Assembly (NCBI GenBank): GCA_017640605.1
Contig: JAEPQH010000019.1
Coordinates: 1-64,000 of the forward strand
Direction of reading: 5' to 3'
Length of the DNA stretch: 64,000 bases
Source: Balneolaceae bacterium
GTDB taxonomy: Bacteria; Bacteroidota; Rhodothermia; Balneolales; Balneolaceae
Under the pieces are notes generated by a model. That model searched no databases, was not told the DNA's origin, and saw nothing but the letters and a program-made list of their open reading frames with translations. Made by a program: the position numbers and the translations under genes. Shown here piece after piece: positions 16,597-24,924 of the stretch; the first letter of the stretch is position 1; each line of letters starts with the position of its first letter.

Positions 16597-19350
16597 ATGT
16601 CAAAGAAACTGCTTTTTTTGTTAGATGGAATGGCGCTTGCTTACCGTGCGCATTTCGCTTTTATCAATGCCAACCTTAAAAACAGCAAAGGAATAGCTAC
16701 AGGCCCCATTTTAGGCTTTGCGAATACGATAGAGAAAATGCTTGCTGAGGAGAAACCGACGCATATAGCGGTGGCTTGGGACACGCATGCACCAACGTTT
16801 CGGCACGAAGCTGATGAAGCCTACAAAGCACAACGTCCGCCACAGCCTGATGAACTCAGAGCCGGAATTCCGTTGATTAAGGAAATGCTTGACGCATGGG
16901 GAATACCGAATATTGAGCAAGATGGGTACGAGGCCGATGACATCATTGGTACGATTGCAACTCAGGCAAACGCTGAAGATGTAGATGTGATGCTGGTTAC
17001 GCCCGACAAAGATTTTATGCAATTGGTGCACGATCATATCAGAATGATGAAGCCGAATAATAAAACCGGCGGCTTCGACATCATCGATCGGGAAGGAGTA
17101 ATGGAATACTTTGGGGTTTATCCCGAAAAAGTGATCGATGTGCTCGCCATACTCGGTGATACTGCGGATAACATTCCCGGTGTGCCCGGGATTGGGAAAA
17201 AAGGAGCACCAAAACTAATCGATAAGTTTGGGTCGTTGGAGGAATGTATCGCTAAAGCAGATACCATTTCGGCAAAACGACAGCGTGAAGGGTTGCAGGA
17301 ATATGCCGAACAAGCCATGCATGCGAAGTTTATGGTAACCATCAAAACGGATGTGCCAAATACTACAGAGTGGGAGAATCTGGAATGGAATTTTGAGGAT
17401 AAAAAACCATTGGGCCTGTTTTTTAAGAAAATGGAATTCCGAACACTCACTCGAAAATATCTCGAAGAAGATGGTCCGGTGGCTGAAAATAGTGGCGATC
17501 AGGTTGATTTATTTGGCTCGGTGGCGGAATCGGAAGACTTATCCCAACTAGATACCGAAAAAGTAGACTACGAGCTAGTTCGAAGTGTGGACAGAGTGAA
17601 GGAATTGGTTGAAGACTATTTGAAGTCGGACGTACTTTGTTTTGATACCGAAACCGATGCACCTAATCCTATTTCTGCAGGATTGGTGGGTTTTTCATTT
17701 GCAGTTGAAGCAGGAAGAGCAAGTTATATTCCCGTAAATATTGAAGGTGGGCTGGATGAAGCCGAGGTTATACAGACTTTAAAGCCGTTGTTCGAAAATA
17801 AAGAGTCAGTAAAAATTGCTCATAACTTCAAGTTCGATTATACCATGTTGATGCGCCATGGAATCGAGATTAAAGGCGATCCTTTTGATACGATGGTAGC
17901 AGCTTATTTGGTGGATGCGAATCAAAAGATCAAAATGGATGAGCTGGCCAAAAAGTACCTCGGCTATGAACCGGTTCCCATTACTGATTTGATTGGCAAA
18001 GGGAAGGGACAGAAATCAATGGCAGACTTATCACCAGAAGAAGTTTATGCATATGCTTGCGAAGATGCCGATATCACCCTGCAATTGTATCACATATTAA
18101 AGGAGCAGCTAGAAAAAGATGAGTTGATGGAAATTGCCAATACCTGCGATTTTCCACTCATTTCCGTTCTAGGTGACATCGAATATCAAGGAGTTCGATT
18201 GGATTCTGAGATGCTGGAAGGATTTTCGAAAGAGTTGGAATCTGATCTGAAAGAGCTTCAGGAACAGATTTATGAAAAAGCAGGGGAAGAATTTAATATT
18301 AACTCCCCGGCGCAGTTAGGTGTGATTCTATTCGAGAAGATGGAATTGCCGGCTGGTAAGAAAACCAAAACAGGAAAGTATTCTACCAATGAAGCAGAGT
18401 TGAGCAGATTAGCGGTGAAGTACGAACTTCCTCAATTGATATTAGATTACCGACAGCTTGCCAAACTCAAATCCACATACATCGATGCTTTGCCATCTAT
18501 GGTGAACGAAGAAACAGGACGAATTCACACCGATTTTAACCAAAGTGTAGCCGCAACAGGACGATTGGCTTCCTCTAATCCCAACCTACAGAATATACCC
18601 ATTCGAACTAAAAGAGGTCGAGAAACCCGAAAAGCATTTATCGCTGAGGATGGATTTAAGGTGATGTCAGCGGATTATTCGCAAGTAGAATTACGAGTAA
18701 TTGCACACATCGCAAAAGATGAGGCGATGATTGAAGCCTTTAAAAATGGAGAAGATATTCACGCCAGAACTGCAAAAGAGATATTTCACTTAGAATCGTT
18801 GGATGACGTGACGCCTGACCATCGACGTAAAGCAAAAGAAGTGAATTTTGGAATTCCATACGGATTGAGTGCTTATGGCTTAACTCAAAATCTGGGCATC
18901 GAAAACAGCGAAGGCAAGCAGATGATCGAAGAGTATTTTGGGCGATTTCCAAACATTCAAACTTATATCACTGAAACTCAAGCTTTTGCTAAAGAACACG
19001 GTTTTGTTAAAACGTTGTTAGGTCGCCGGAGATATATCCCGGATATCACATCAAGTAACTGGAGTAGACGAGGATTTGCCGAACGCGTGGCTATTAATAT
19101 GCCCATTCAAGGAACAGCCGCAGATATTATCAAGCTTGCGATGATTCACATTCACGATTGGTTGAAATCGAATGACAAGAAGAGCAGAATGTTACTGCAA
19201 GTACATGATGAATTGATTTTTGAAATCCACGAAAGTGAGATGGATACTGTACCCGAAAAGATTGTAGAACTTATGGAGCATGCTTTCCCGATGGACGTAC
19301 CGCTTAAAGTGGAATCAGGAATTGGAGATAACTGGCTGGAGGCGCATTGA
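16597..19350 (+). CDS. polA: DNA polymerase I
   Basis: A 917-residue three-domain PolI for Okazaki-fragment processing and repair. The 5'-3' exonuclease spans residues 1-290 (LLFLLDGMALAYRAHFAF, QDGYEADDIIGTIA, GDTADNIPGVPGIGKKGA). The 3'-5' proofreading domain appears active, since CFDTETDAPNP near residue 347 keeps the DxE metal site, with HNFKFDYTMLMRHG near 409. The polymerase domain shows motif A YSQVELRVIAHIA near 693, motif B RRKAKEVNFGIPYGLSAYGL near 745 and motif C LQVHDELIFEI near 867. It is monocistronic, followed by an inverted repeat. Confidence 0.97.
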   Translation: MSKKLLFLLDGMALAYRAHFAFINANLKNSKGIATGPILGFANTIEKMLAEEKPTHIAVAWDTHAPTFRHEADEAYKAQRPPQPDELRAGIPLIKEMLDAWGIPNIEQDGYEADDIIGTIATQANAEDVDVMLVTPDKDFMQLVHDHIRMMKPNNKTGGFDIIDREGVMEYFGVYPEKVIDVLAILGDTADNIPGVPGIGKKGAPKLIDKFGSLEECIAKADTISAKRQREGLQEYAEQAMHAKFMVTIKTDVPNTTEWENLEWNFEDKKPLGLFFKKMEFRTLTRKYLEEDGPVAENSGDQVDLFGSVAESEDLSQLDTEKVDYELVRSVDRVKELVEDYLKSDVLCFDTETDAPNPISAGLVGFSFAVEAGRASYIPVNIEGGLDEAEVIQTLKPLFENKESVKIAHNFKFDYTMLMRHGIEIKGDPFDTMVAAYLVDANQKIKMDELAKKYLGYEPVPITDLIGKGKGQKSMADLSPEEVYAYACEDADITLQLYHILKEQLEKDELMEIANTCDFPLISVLGDIEYQGVRLDSEMLEGFSKELESDLKELQEQIYEKAGEEFNINSPAQLGVILFEKMELPAGKKTKTGKYSTNEAELSRLAVKYELPQLILDYRQLAKLKSTYIDALPSMVNEETGRIHTDFNQSVAATGRLASSNPNLQNIPIRTKRGRETRKAFIAEDGFKVMSADYSQVELRVIAHIAKDEAMIEAFKNGEDIHARTAKEIFHLESLDDVTPDHRRKAKEVNFGIPYGLSAYGLTQNLGIENSEGKQMIEEYFGRFPNIQTYITETQAFAKEHGFVKTLLGRRRYIPDITSSNWSRRGFAERVAINMPIQGTAADIIKLAMIHIHDWLKSNDKKSRMLLQVHDELIFEIHESEMDTVPEKIVELMEHAFPMDVPLKVESGIGDNWLEAH

Positions 19351-19370
19351 TGAAGAAGAATTGAGGAGGG

Positions 19371-19453
19371 AGAATTTAGAATTTAGAAGCTTTTTGGTTT
19401 AGTTATCAGCACTGCAATTGATCACCAATTCTATATTCTAAATTCTAAATTCT
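19371..19453. repeat. Perfect 18-bp inverted repeat between convergent genes
   Basis: AGAATTTAGAATTTAGAA at 19371-19388 is the exact reverse complement of 19436-19453, separated by 47 bp. Each arm is itself a double GAATTTA-type repeat. It sits between the convergent polA and lipoprotein genes and could act as a bidirectional terminator, although the loop is long. Confidence 0.7.
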
Positions 19454-19459
19454 TAGGTA

Positions 19460-20263
19460 TTAGTCCTCAGGTTCGGTAGTAAATGGTGGTGGATTATCAC
19501 GCAATTGTTCGTCTGTAAGGGTATGCATGTTAAACACTTGCCATTCGTTTTTTATGAATCGAAATCGACCTATGCCAATGTCGCCGTTTGTTTTCCATTG
19601 ATCCCATTCCGAATCTACGCGCTGCCAGTAATCTGCTCCTGCACTAAATAAAAGTCGTGCTTCGGCTCGATCGTCCGGTTTGGATGAATCAGCCAGGATC
19701 AATCTAGATTCCATCGCCGACCAAACTCCAGCAATATCATCGGGATCAATTTCTATCCGGTTTCCGGCGGTCCAAAAGTGAAAATTATAGCCGGGCTGTA
19801 AAGAGGCAGAAATTCCTCCGCCATTACTTTCACTGCGAATATCAGCAGGAATATTTACATCATTCTGAAAATCTTCAGCATAGTTTGCGCCTACGATATC
19901 GGAGCTTTTGATCCACAACTTCCATGTATTGGTTGATTTACTGAGATACCATGTTTGCATATTTCGAATCTGAAATCTAGTATTTTCAGCACTATACGTT
20001 TCACCTTCCACTGCATAAACTTGTCCCCACGGAATCATGGCATTCCAATCTCCGGGTGGTTGATTTCCATAACTGAGCCTTGGTGCTAATCGCCAATCCA
20101 TGGTAGTTGGTACACCGCTGGGAATGGCTTCGTGTGGTTGATGCATATCATCCCAGATAATTTCAAGGCTATTGAAAGTTATTTCTGATTGCGCATCTAC
20201 CGATGAATCGGAGCAAGCACTAACACAAATGAGAAAGAGTACAAATAATAAAGTCTTGTTCAT
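19460..20263 (-). CDS. Lipoprotein of unknown function
   Basis: A 267-residue protein from the ATG at 20263, which gives a proper lipoprotein signal (MNKTLLFVLFLICVSAC, lipid Cys at residue 17); an upstream ATG at 20275 would add four residues. The mature part is rich in Trp and aromatic residues (WDDMHQPHEAIPSGVPTTMD, NMQTWYLSKSTNTWKLWIKS, YNFHFWTAGNRIEIDPDDI), suggesting a beta-rich, possibly carbohydrate-interacting fold. I do not recognise the family. It is expected in the outer membrane or its periplasmic face. It is divergent from the FAD oxidoreductase gene. Confidence 0.65.
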   Translation of the reverse strand: MNKTLLFVLFLICVSACSDSSVDAQSEITFNSLEIIWDDMHQPHEAIPSGVPTTMDWRLAPRLSYGNQPPGDWNAMIPWGQVYAVEGETYSAENTRFQIRNMQTWYLSKSTNTWKLWIKSSDIVGANYAEDFQNDVNIPADIRSESNGGGISASLQPGYNFHFWTAGNRIEIDPDDIAGVWSAMESRLILADSSKPDDRAEARLLFSAGADYWQRVDSEWDQWKTNGDIGIGRFRFIKNEWQVFNMHTLTDEQLRDNPPPFTTEPED

Positions 20264-20358
20264 GTGAAGGATCAAAGAAATTGTTTTTCTATATGATAGC
20301 TAACGATATGAATTTTAAGTGAAGGGAATGTAAAAAAAGACGATAAGGTTTTGTAACC

Positions 20359-21861
20359 ATGACTATCAATCAAGACTACGACGCAATTATTATTGGCTCA
20401 GGAATGGGCGGAATGAGTGCTGCTGCGCTCCTTGCTAACGACGGTTATAAAGTGCTGATTTTAGAGGCCGCACTTCATCCCGGTGGGTGTTCATCATCAT
20501 ACTTGCGAAAGGGATATGTATTTGAAAGCGGGGCTACCACACTTATCGGTTTTGATGAACATCAGCCTATGCGTTATCTCGAGGAAAAAACAGGAATACA
20601 AATACCAAGAGTTGAACTGAATCCATCCATGAATGTGTGGTTGGATGGAGAAAAAATTACACGCTTTAAAGATCGATTTGAATGGATTGAGGAAGCAGTT
20701 AGAGTGTTTGGAAATCGAAAAGGTCAGCGCAAATTCTGGAAATTAGCTTTTGAAATTGCTGATGTAGTTTGGAAGGTGAGTTTGAAAAATCCGTTTTTCC
20801 CGCCACGTAAAATTTCTGAATGGGCAAGGCTTTTCACGGTCAATTCCCCAAAAGATGTTTGGGTGCTTCCCTATGCCTTAAAAACAGTGCACCAAGTAGC
20901 TGAGCAATGTGGAATTGCTACGCCCAAATTTCTTCGTTTTCTGGACGAGCAACTGATGATTACCGCGCAAAATAAAAGCGGTGATGTTCCTTTTCTATTC
21001 GGAGCGGCCGGCATCACTTATACCAATTATTCGAATTATTATGTGCCGGGCGGACTTCTTCAAATGATTTACACAATACGCGACTTTGTAGAAGCTAGGG
21101 GTGGAAAACTGGCCACTAAAGAAGCTGCAACATCCATCAAAAGAGAAGGCAGCGAATTTCTGATTTCTACCAAAAAGAGTAGAACCTACAAAGCGCCGAT
21201 TGTTGTATCTAATGTGCCTATATGGAATATGGCAGAATTAGTTGAACCGTCGATGAAAGCCCATTTTGAAAAAGAAAGCTCAGAGTTTGAAAAATCCTGG
21301 GGAGCCTTAACGATGGGAATTGCAACCTCCGATACCTATCCCGATGATCTGGGGATTCATCATCAAATTCATTTAGATGGGGAAACGGTTCCTTCCACAA
21401 ATTCGGAATCAATATTTATTTCGATGAGCAAAAAAGGAGATACCGAGCGTGCTCCTGAAGGTGAGCGAACGCTGAATATATCATGCCACGCATCCCCGGA
21501 ACATTGGTTTGATATGAATGGTAGCTACGATCAGAATAAAGAAGAAGCGAAAACATTCATCATCGAAACATTGAAAAAAAAATTACCGGGATTTAGTCAG
21601 GCGGAGATCAAACTCGCTGATCTTGCTACTCCAGTAACTTGGCAGAATTGGGTATACCGCAAAAAAGGCAGGGTAGGAGGAATTCCCCAAAGTATGGCAC
21701 GTAGCTTGCTCAAGTGGACACCATCAGAAACGCCATTTAACGGTTTATATCTGGTTGGCGATACTACTTATCCGGGGCAAGGAATTCCCGGCGTAACTTT
21801 AGGTGGTATAAACGTATATTCACGCATTGTAAAAAATCACGCAAAACCTGTTTCAGTTTGA
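20359..21861 (+). CDS. FAD-dependent oxidoreductase of the phytoene desaturase/carotene isomerase type
   Basis: A 500-residue flavoprotein. The N-terminal dinucleotide-binding motif is IIGSGMGGMSAAALLANDGY with LILEAALHPGGCSSSY following. The C-terminal flavin-closing segment GLYLVGDTTYPGQGIPGVTL is characteristic of the CrtI/CrtISO/retinol-saturase family. These enzymes desaturate, saturate or isomerise polyene chains. Substrate specificity cannot be assigned, and a carotenoid or other isoprenoid role is likely. Its stop overlaps the rhomboid start (TTGA), and ispG, an isoprenoid-precursor gene, lies three genes downstream in what looks like one transcription unit. Confidence 0.8.
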   Translation: MTINQDYDAIIIGSGMGGMSAAALLANDGYKVLILEAALHPGGCSSSYLRKGYVFESGATTLIGFDEHQPMRYLEEKTGIQIPRVELNPSMNVWLDGEKITRFKDRFEWIEEAVRVFGNRKGQRKFWKLAFEIADVVWKVSLKNPFFPPRKISEWARLFTVNSPKDVWVLPYALKTVHQVAEQCGIATPKFLRFLDEQLMITAQNKSGDVPFLFGAAGITYTNYSNYYVPGGLLQMIYTIRDFVEARGGKLATKEAATSIKREGSEFLISTKKSRTYKAPIVVSNVPIWNMAELVEPSMKAHFEKESSEFEKSWGALTMGIATSDTYPDDLGIHHQIHLDGETVPSTNSESIFISMSKKGDTERAPEGERTLNISCHASPEHWFDMNGSYDQNKEEAKTFIIETLKKKLPGFSQAEIKLADLATPVTWQNWVYRKKGRVGGIPQSMARSLLKWTPSETPFNGLYLVGDTTYPGQGIPGVTLGGINVYSRIVKNHAKPVSV

Positions 21862-22493
21862 ATCAATTTCAGCCCAATACTTCTTTTTCACTTTTCCCGC
21901 AAGGCGTTAAAAATTTATTATTTGCGAATGGTATCATATTCCTGCTTACTAAAAGTATGTTTACCGGAGGTTGGACAGCGCTAGGGGCAACTTTTGCACC
22001 ATACCTCGCACTTTGGCCTATTGGTAGTGGCTTATTCTACCCATGGCAGTTAGTTAGCTACATGTTTTTGCACGCCGATTTGAGCCACATCTTTTTCAAT
22101 TTATTCGCACTTTGGATTTTCGGTCAAGCCATTGAGAATTTGTGGGGAACCAAACGATTTTATCTGTACTATTTTCTGACAGGAATTGGTGCTGCACTAA
22201 TCCATATGTTTATTGGAGGCGCGGAGAGTTATACGATTGGAGCTTCAGGAGCAGTTTTTGGTTTACTTTTAGCTTTTGGGATGATGTTTCCGAACCAATA
22301 CATTTTTCTATTATTTCCTCCTATCCCAATTAAGGCGAAATATTTTGTAGCTATTTATGGAATTGTTGAGCTGTTTTCAGGCTTATCCCGTCCTGATAGC
22401 GGAATCGCACACTTTGCTCACTTAGGTGGATTGGTTGTCGGTTTTATACTAATTAAATTATGGAAGATTAAACGACCTGAGATGTATGCTTAG
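21858..22493 (+). CDS. Rhomboid-family intramembrane serine protease
   Basis: A 211-residue protein with six hydrophobic segments. The catalytic motifs are present: the serine in TIGASGAVFGLL (about residue 130) and the histidine in IAHFAHLGGLVVGF (about residue 190), plus the HADLSHIFFNLFALWIFG segment in helix 2 with the oxyanion-hole Asn. The start is a TTG at 21858 sharing bases with the preceding stop (TTGA), so translation is probably coupled. Rhomboids cleave transmembrane segments within the inner membrane; the substrate is unknown. A second rhomboid follows directly. Confidence 0.88.
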   Translation: MNQFQPNTSFSLFPQGVKNLLFANGIIFLLTKSMFTGGWTALGATFAPYLALWPIGSGLFYPWQLVSYMFLHADLSHIFFNLFALWIFGQAIENLWGTKRFYLYYFLTGIGAALIHMFIGGAESYTIGASGAVFGLLLAFGMMFPNQYIFLLFPPIPIKAKYFVAIYGIVELFSGLSRPDSGIAHFAHLGGLVVGFILIKLWKIKRPEMYA

Positions 22494-22525
22494 GAACATG
22501 AACGATTTGTATGATGAGGAATAAT

Positions 22526-23404
22526 ATGGCCTACGATTCATTCGGAAATACGGCAAAGAGAGGATTTATGGGGCTCCCTGTAGCCATTAGAACCATTATT
22601 GCAATTAATGCAATCATGTTTTTGGTTCAAATTATTTTTGCGAGCCTAACGGGTACAAGCCTTACCATTTATTTGAGTTTTATACCTGATTTGTGGACCG
22701 CCATTACTCAACCATGGCGCATTGTTACTTATATGTTCCTGCATTCGTTGTCGAATCCATTTCATTTCATATTTAATATGCTGTGGTTGTGGTGGATGGG
22801 GCGCCCCGTAGAAGAGCGAATCGGACCTAGAAGCTTTTTAACCGTTTATTTTGGAGCCGGGTTTGCGGGTGCTTTTATCGATATCATTGTGAGCATTGCG
22901 GGAAATCCTGTACCTGTTATAGGTGCTTCGGGAGCAGTTTATGGGATTATGGTTGCGTTTGCAATGCTTTTCCCTCGAACGCCAATCATGTTGATTTTCC
23001 TACCGCCTATTGAAGCACGTTACGTTGTTAGTGGATTAATTGCTCTGGATGTACTCTTCTTGAATAGCGGAGATAATGTGGCGCGATTTGTGCATTTAGG
23101 AGGTGCACTTGGCGGTTACATGCTGATGAGAGCACATGCCAATGGAACCGATCTGAGTTTGATACCACGGTATTTCGAATATCTATACATGAAATTTAAG
23201 CCAAAGAATACTAGCTCTTCCTCATCTTCAACTTCCAAAAAACCGAAGAATAAAAAAATGAGCATTGTAAGTGACGCAGAGATCATTGAAGAAGTAGAAC
23301 AGAGCGAATTAGACGAGATTTTGGAAAAGATTTCGAAAAGTGGATACGATTCTCTATCGAAAGAAGAGAAAAGAAAATTATTTGAGCTAAGTAAAAAGAA
23401 TTAA
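22526..23404 (+). CDS. Second rhomboid protease with charged C-terminal extension
   Basis: A 292-residue protein from the ATG at 22526, chosen because GAGGA at 22516-22520 gives a good ribosome-binding site; the upstream ATG at 22511 lacks one. Six membrane segments occur, with the catalytic [15 protein letters not shown] and the histidine motif [14 protein letters not shown]. After about residue 215 comes a cytoplasmic tail: an S/K-rich linker and then an acidic helical end ([20 protein letters not shown]) like the DUF6576 module found on some Bacteroidota rhomboids. It lies in tandem with the first rhomboid and 7 bp before ispG. Confidence 0.88.
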   Translation: MAYDSFGNTAKRGFMGLPVAIRTIIAINAIMFLVQIIFASLTGTSLTIYLSFIPDLWTAITQPWRIVTYMFLHSLSNPFHFIFNMLWLWWMGRPVEERIGPRSFLTVYFGAGFAGAFIDIIVSIAGNPVPVIGASGAVYGIMVAFAMLFPRTPIMLIFLPPIEARYVVSGLIALDVLFLNSGDNVARFVHLGGALGGYMLMRAHANGTDLSLIPRYFEYLYMKFKPKNTSSSSSSTSKKPKNKKMSIVSDAEIIEEVEQSELDEILEKISKSGYDSLSKEEKRKLFELSKKN

Positions 23405-23411
23405 GGGCATT

Positions 23412-24629
23412 ATGTCGGTTATCAAAAGAAAAGAAACCATTCAGGTAATGGTTGGTGATGTTGCAGTAGGTGGAGGAGCGCCTATTGTTGTGCAATCAAT
23501 GACAAACACAGACACTGCAGATATTGATGAAACGGTTGATCAGATTGATCATCTGAATAAGGCGGGATCAGAATTGGTACGCATCACCGTAAACAACGAT
23601 GCGGCAGCTAAGGCGGTGCCTTACATCAAAGAGAAGTTGATTAACCGTGGAGTTACAGTGCCAATAATCGGCGATTTCCATTACAATGGTCACGTTTTGC
23701 TAACCAAGTACCCCGACATGGCCGAATCGCTCGCAAATTTCAGAATTAACCCGGGGAATACTGGCACAAAAACGAGAGATAAGAATTTTACCACCATTGT
23801 AGAGCAAGCCATTCATTATGATAAATCGGTGCGTATTGGTGTGAACTGGGGCTCGCTGGATCAACAGTTGCTAGCTGAGAAAATGGATGTTAATAACACA
23901 CTTTCTGAGCCTAAATCAGCAAAAGAAGTGATGTTTGATACGATGATAGAAAGTGCTGTTCGGTCAACCGAGCTCGCTAAAGATGTTGGGTTAGGTGCGA
24001 ATAAAATCATTGTAAGTTGCAAAATGTCGCACGTTCAGGATGTAATTGAAGTGTACACTCGTTTATCAGAAGTGATGAATCAGCCACTTCATGTTGGTTT
24101 AACCGAAGCCGGAATGGGCATGAAAGGGATGGTTGCTAGTTCGGCTGCTTTGTCGGTTATTTTGCAACGAGGTATTGGTGACACCATCCGAGTTTCATTG
24201 ACTCCACAACCCGGCGCCGATCGTGCACTAGAAGTTGAAGTTGCTCAGCAGATTCTGCAATCGCTAAACATCCGCAGTTTTATCCCTCAAGTAACTGCTT
24301 GTCCGGGTTGCGGAAGAACCAAGAGCACGTATTTCCAGGAATTAGCGGAAGAAATACAGGAATACATTAAAGAATCGATGCCGGTTTGGAGTAAAACATA
24401 CCCCGGTGTTGAAGAAATGGATGTAGCTGTAATGGGTTGTATCGTAAACGGTCCCGGTGAGTCTAAAGCGGCAAATATTGGTATTTCTTTGCCGGGTACA
24501 TTTGAAGAACCTAAGGCCCCGGTGTACATAGATGGAGAGCATGCCAAAACGTTAAGAGGGGATAACATCGGAAAAGAGTTCAAGCAAATCTTAAACGAGT
24601 ACATCGCAAAAAATTATAGTAACAACTAG
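23412..24629 (+). CDS. ispG: 4-hydroxy-3-methylbut-2-en-1-yl diphosphate synthase
   Basis: A 405-residue IspG/GcpE, the 4Fe-4S enzyme that converts MEcPP to HMBPP in the non-mevalonate isoprenoid pathway. The cluster ligands are intact: Cys297 and Cys300 in [13 protein letters not shown], Cys343 and Glu350 in [10 protein letters not shown]. The N-terminal TIM-barrel starts with [20 protein letters not shown]. Length matches the short bacterial form without the insertion domain seen in plants and in some Bacteroidetes. It ends a run of four tightly packed genes with the carotenoid-type oxidoreductase and the rhomboids. Confidence 0.96.
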   Translation: MSVIKRKETIQVMVGDVAVGGGAPIVVQSMTNTDTADIDETVDQIDHLNKAGSELVRITVNNDAAAKAVPYIKEKLINRGVTVPIIGDFHYNGHVLLTKYPDMAESLANFRINPGNTGTKTRDKNFTTIVEQAIHYDKSVRIGVNWGSLDQQLLAEKMDVNNTLSEPKSAKEVMFDTMIESAVRSTELAKDVGLGANKIIVSCKMSHVQDVIEVYTRLSEVMNQPLHVGLTEAGMGMKGMVASSAALSVILQRGIGDTIRVSLTPQPGADRALEVEVAQQILQSLNIRSFIPQVTACPGCGRTKSTYFQELAEEIQEYIKESMPVWSKTYPGVEEMDVAVMGCIVNGPGESKAANIGISLPGTFEEPKAPVYIDGEHAKTLRGDNIGKEFKQILNEYIAKNYSNN

Positions 24630-24668
24630 CAGTACTTCTCGCACAGAATGTAAGATGTTTACCAAAGA

Positions 24669-24682
24669 TGTAACCGTTTACA
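24669..24682. promoter_or_regulatory. LacI/CcpA-type operator, distal copy
   Basis: TGTAACCGTTTACA fits the LacI-family/cre consensus TGWAANCGNTNWCA at every fixed position and is nearly palindromic. It lies 199 bp upstream of the second operator in the same intergenic region, ahead of the glucan-utilisation operon. The regulator at 37805 is the natural candidate to bind it. Confidence 0.65.
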
Positions 24683-24858
24683 TTTAGTAAATCTTCTCTT
24701 TACACAATCTTCACAAAGAGCCTTCATTTAAGTTAAATAAGGTTTAATGTGATATAAGATGTTGTTAAATATTTGATAACGCACCAAGTTAATTTATTTA
24801 TTTAATTTGTGATTGGTAATCTATTCCGCGTGTTAGATTAAAAAATCATAAAATTTGC

Positions 24859-24890
24859 TTGAAAAAATGTAAGCGCTTTCAATATTTTAA
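24859..24890 (+). promoter_or_regulatory. Candidate promoter of the glucan-uptake operon
   Basis: TTG at 24859-24861 and TATTTTAA at 24883-24890, 21 bp apart, loosely fit the Bacteroidota promoter. The proximal operator (24868-24881) fills the spacer between them, the expected place for repression. Confidence 0.4.
24868..24881. promoter_or_regulatory. LacI/CcpA-type operator, proximal copy
   Basis: TGTAAGCGCTTTCA fits TGWAANCGNTNWCA fully, with the perfectly symmetric core AAGCGCTT. It is 44 bp upstream of the GTG start of the first operon gene and overlaps the candidate promoter spacer. Confidence 0.75.
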
Positions 24891-24924
24891 TTGAGTATCA
24901 ATTTTAAATGTTGGAGTCGGTACA

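Noticed and set aside
24772-24809. Second promoter TTTG ... TAATTTG upstream of the glucan operon
   Set aside because: The spacing of about 27 bp is too long compared with the 19-21 bp expected.
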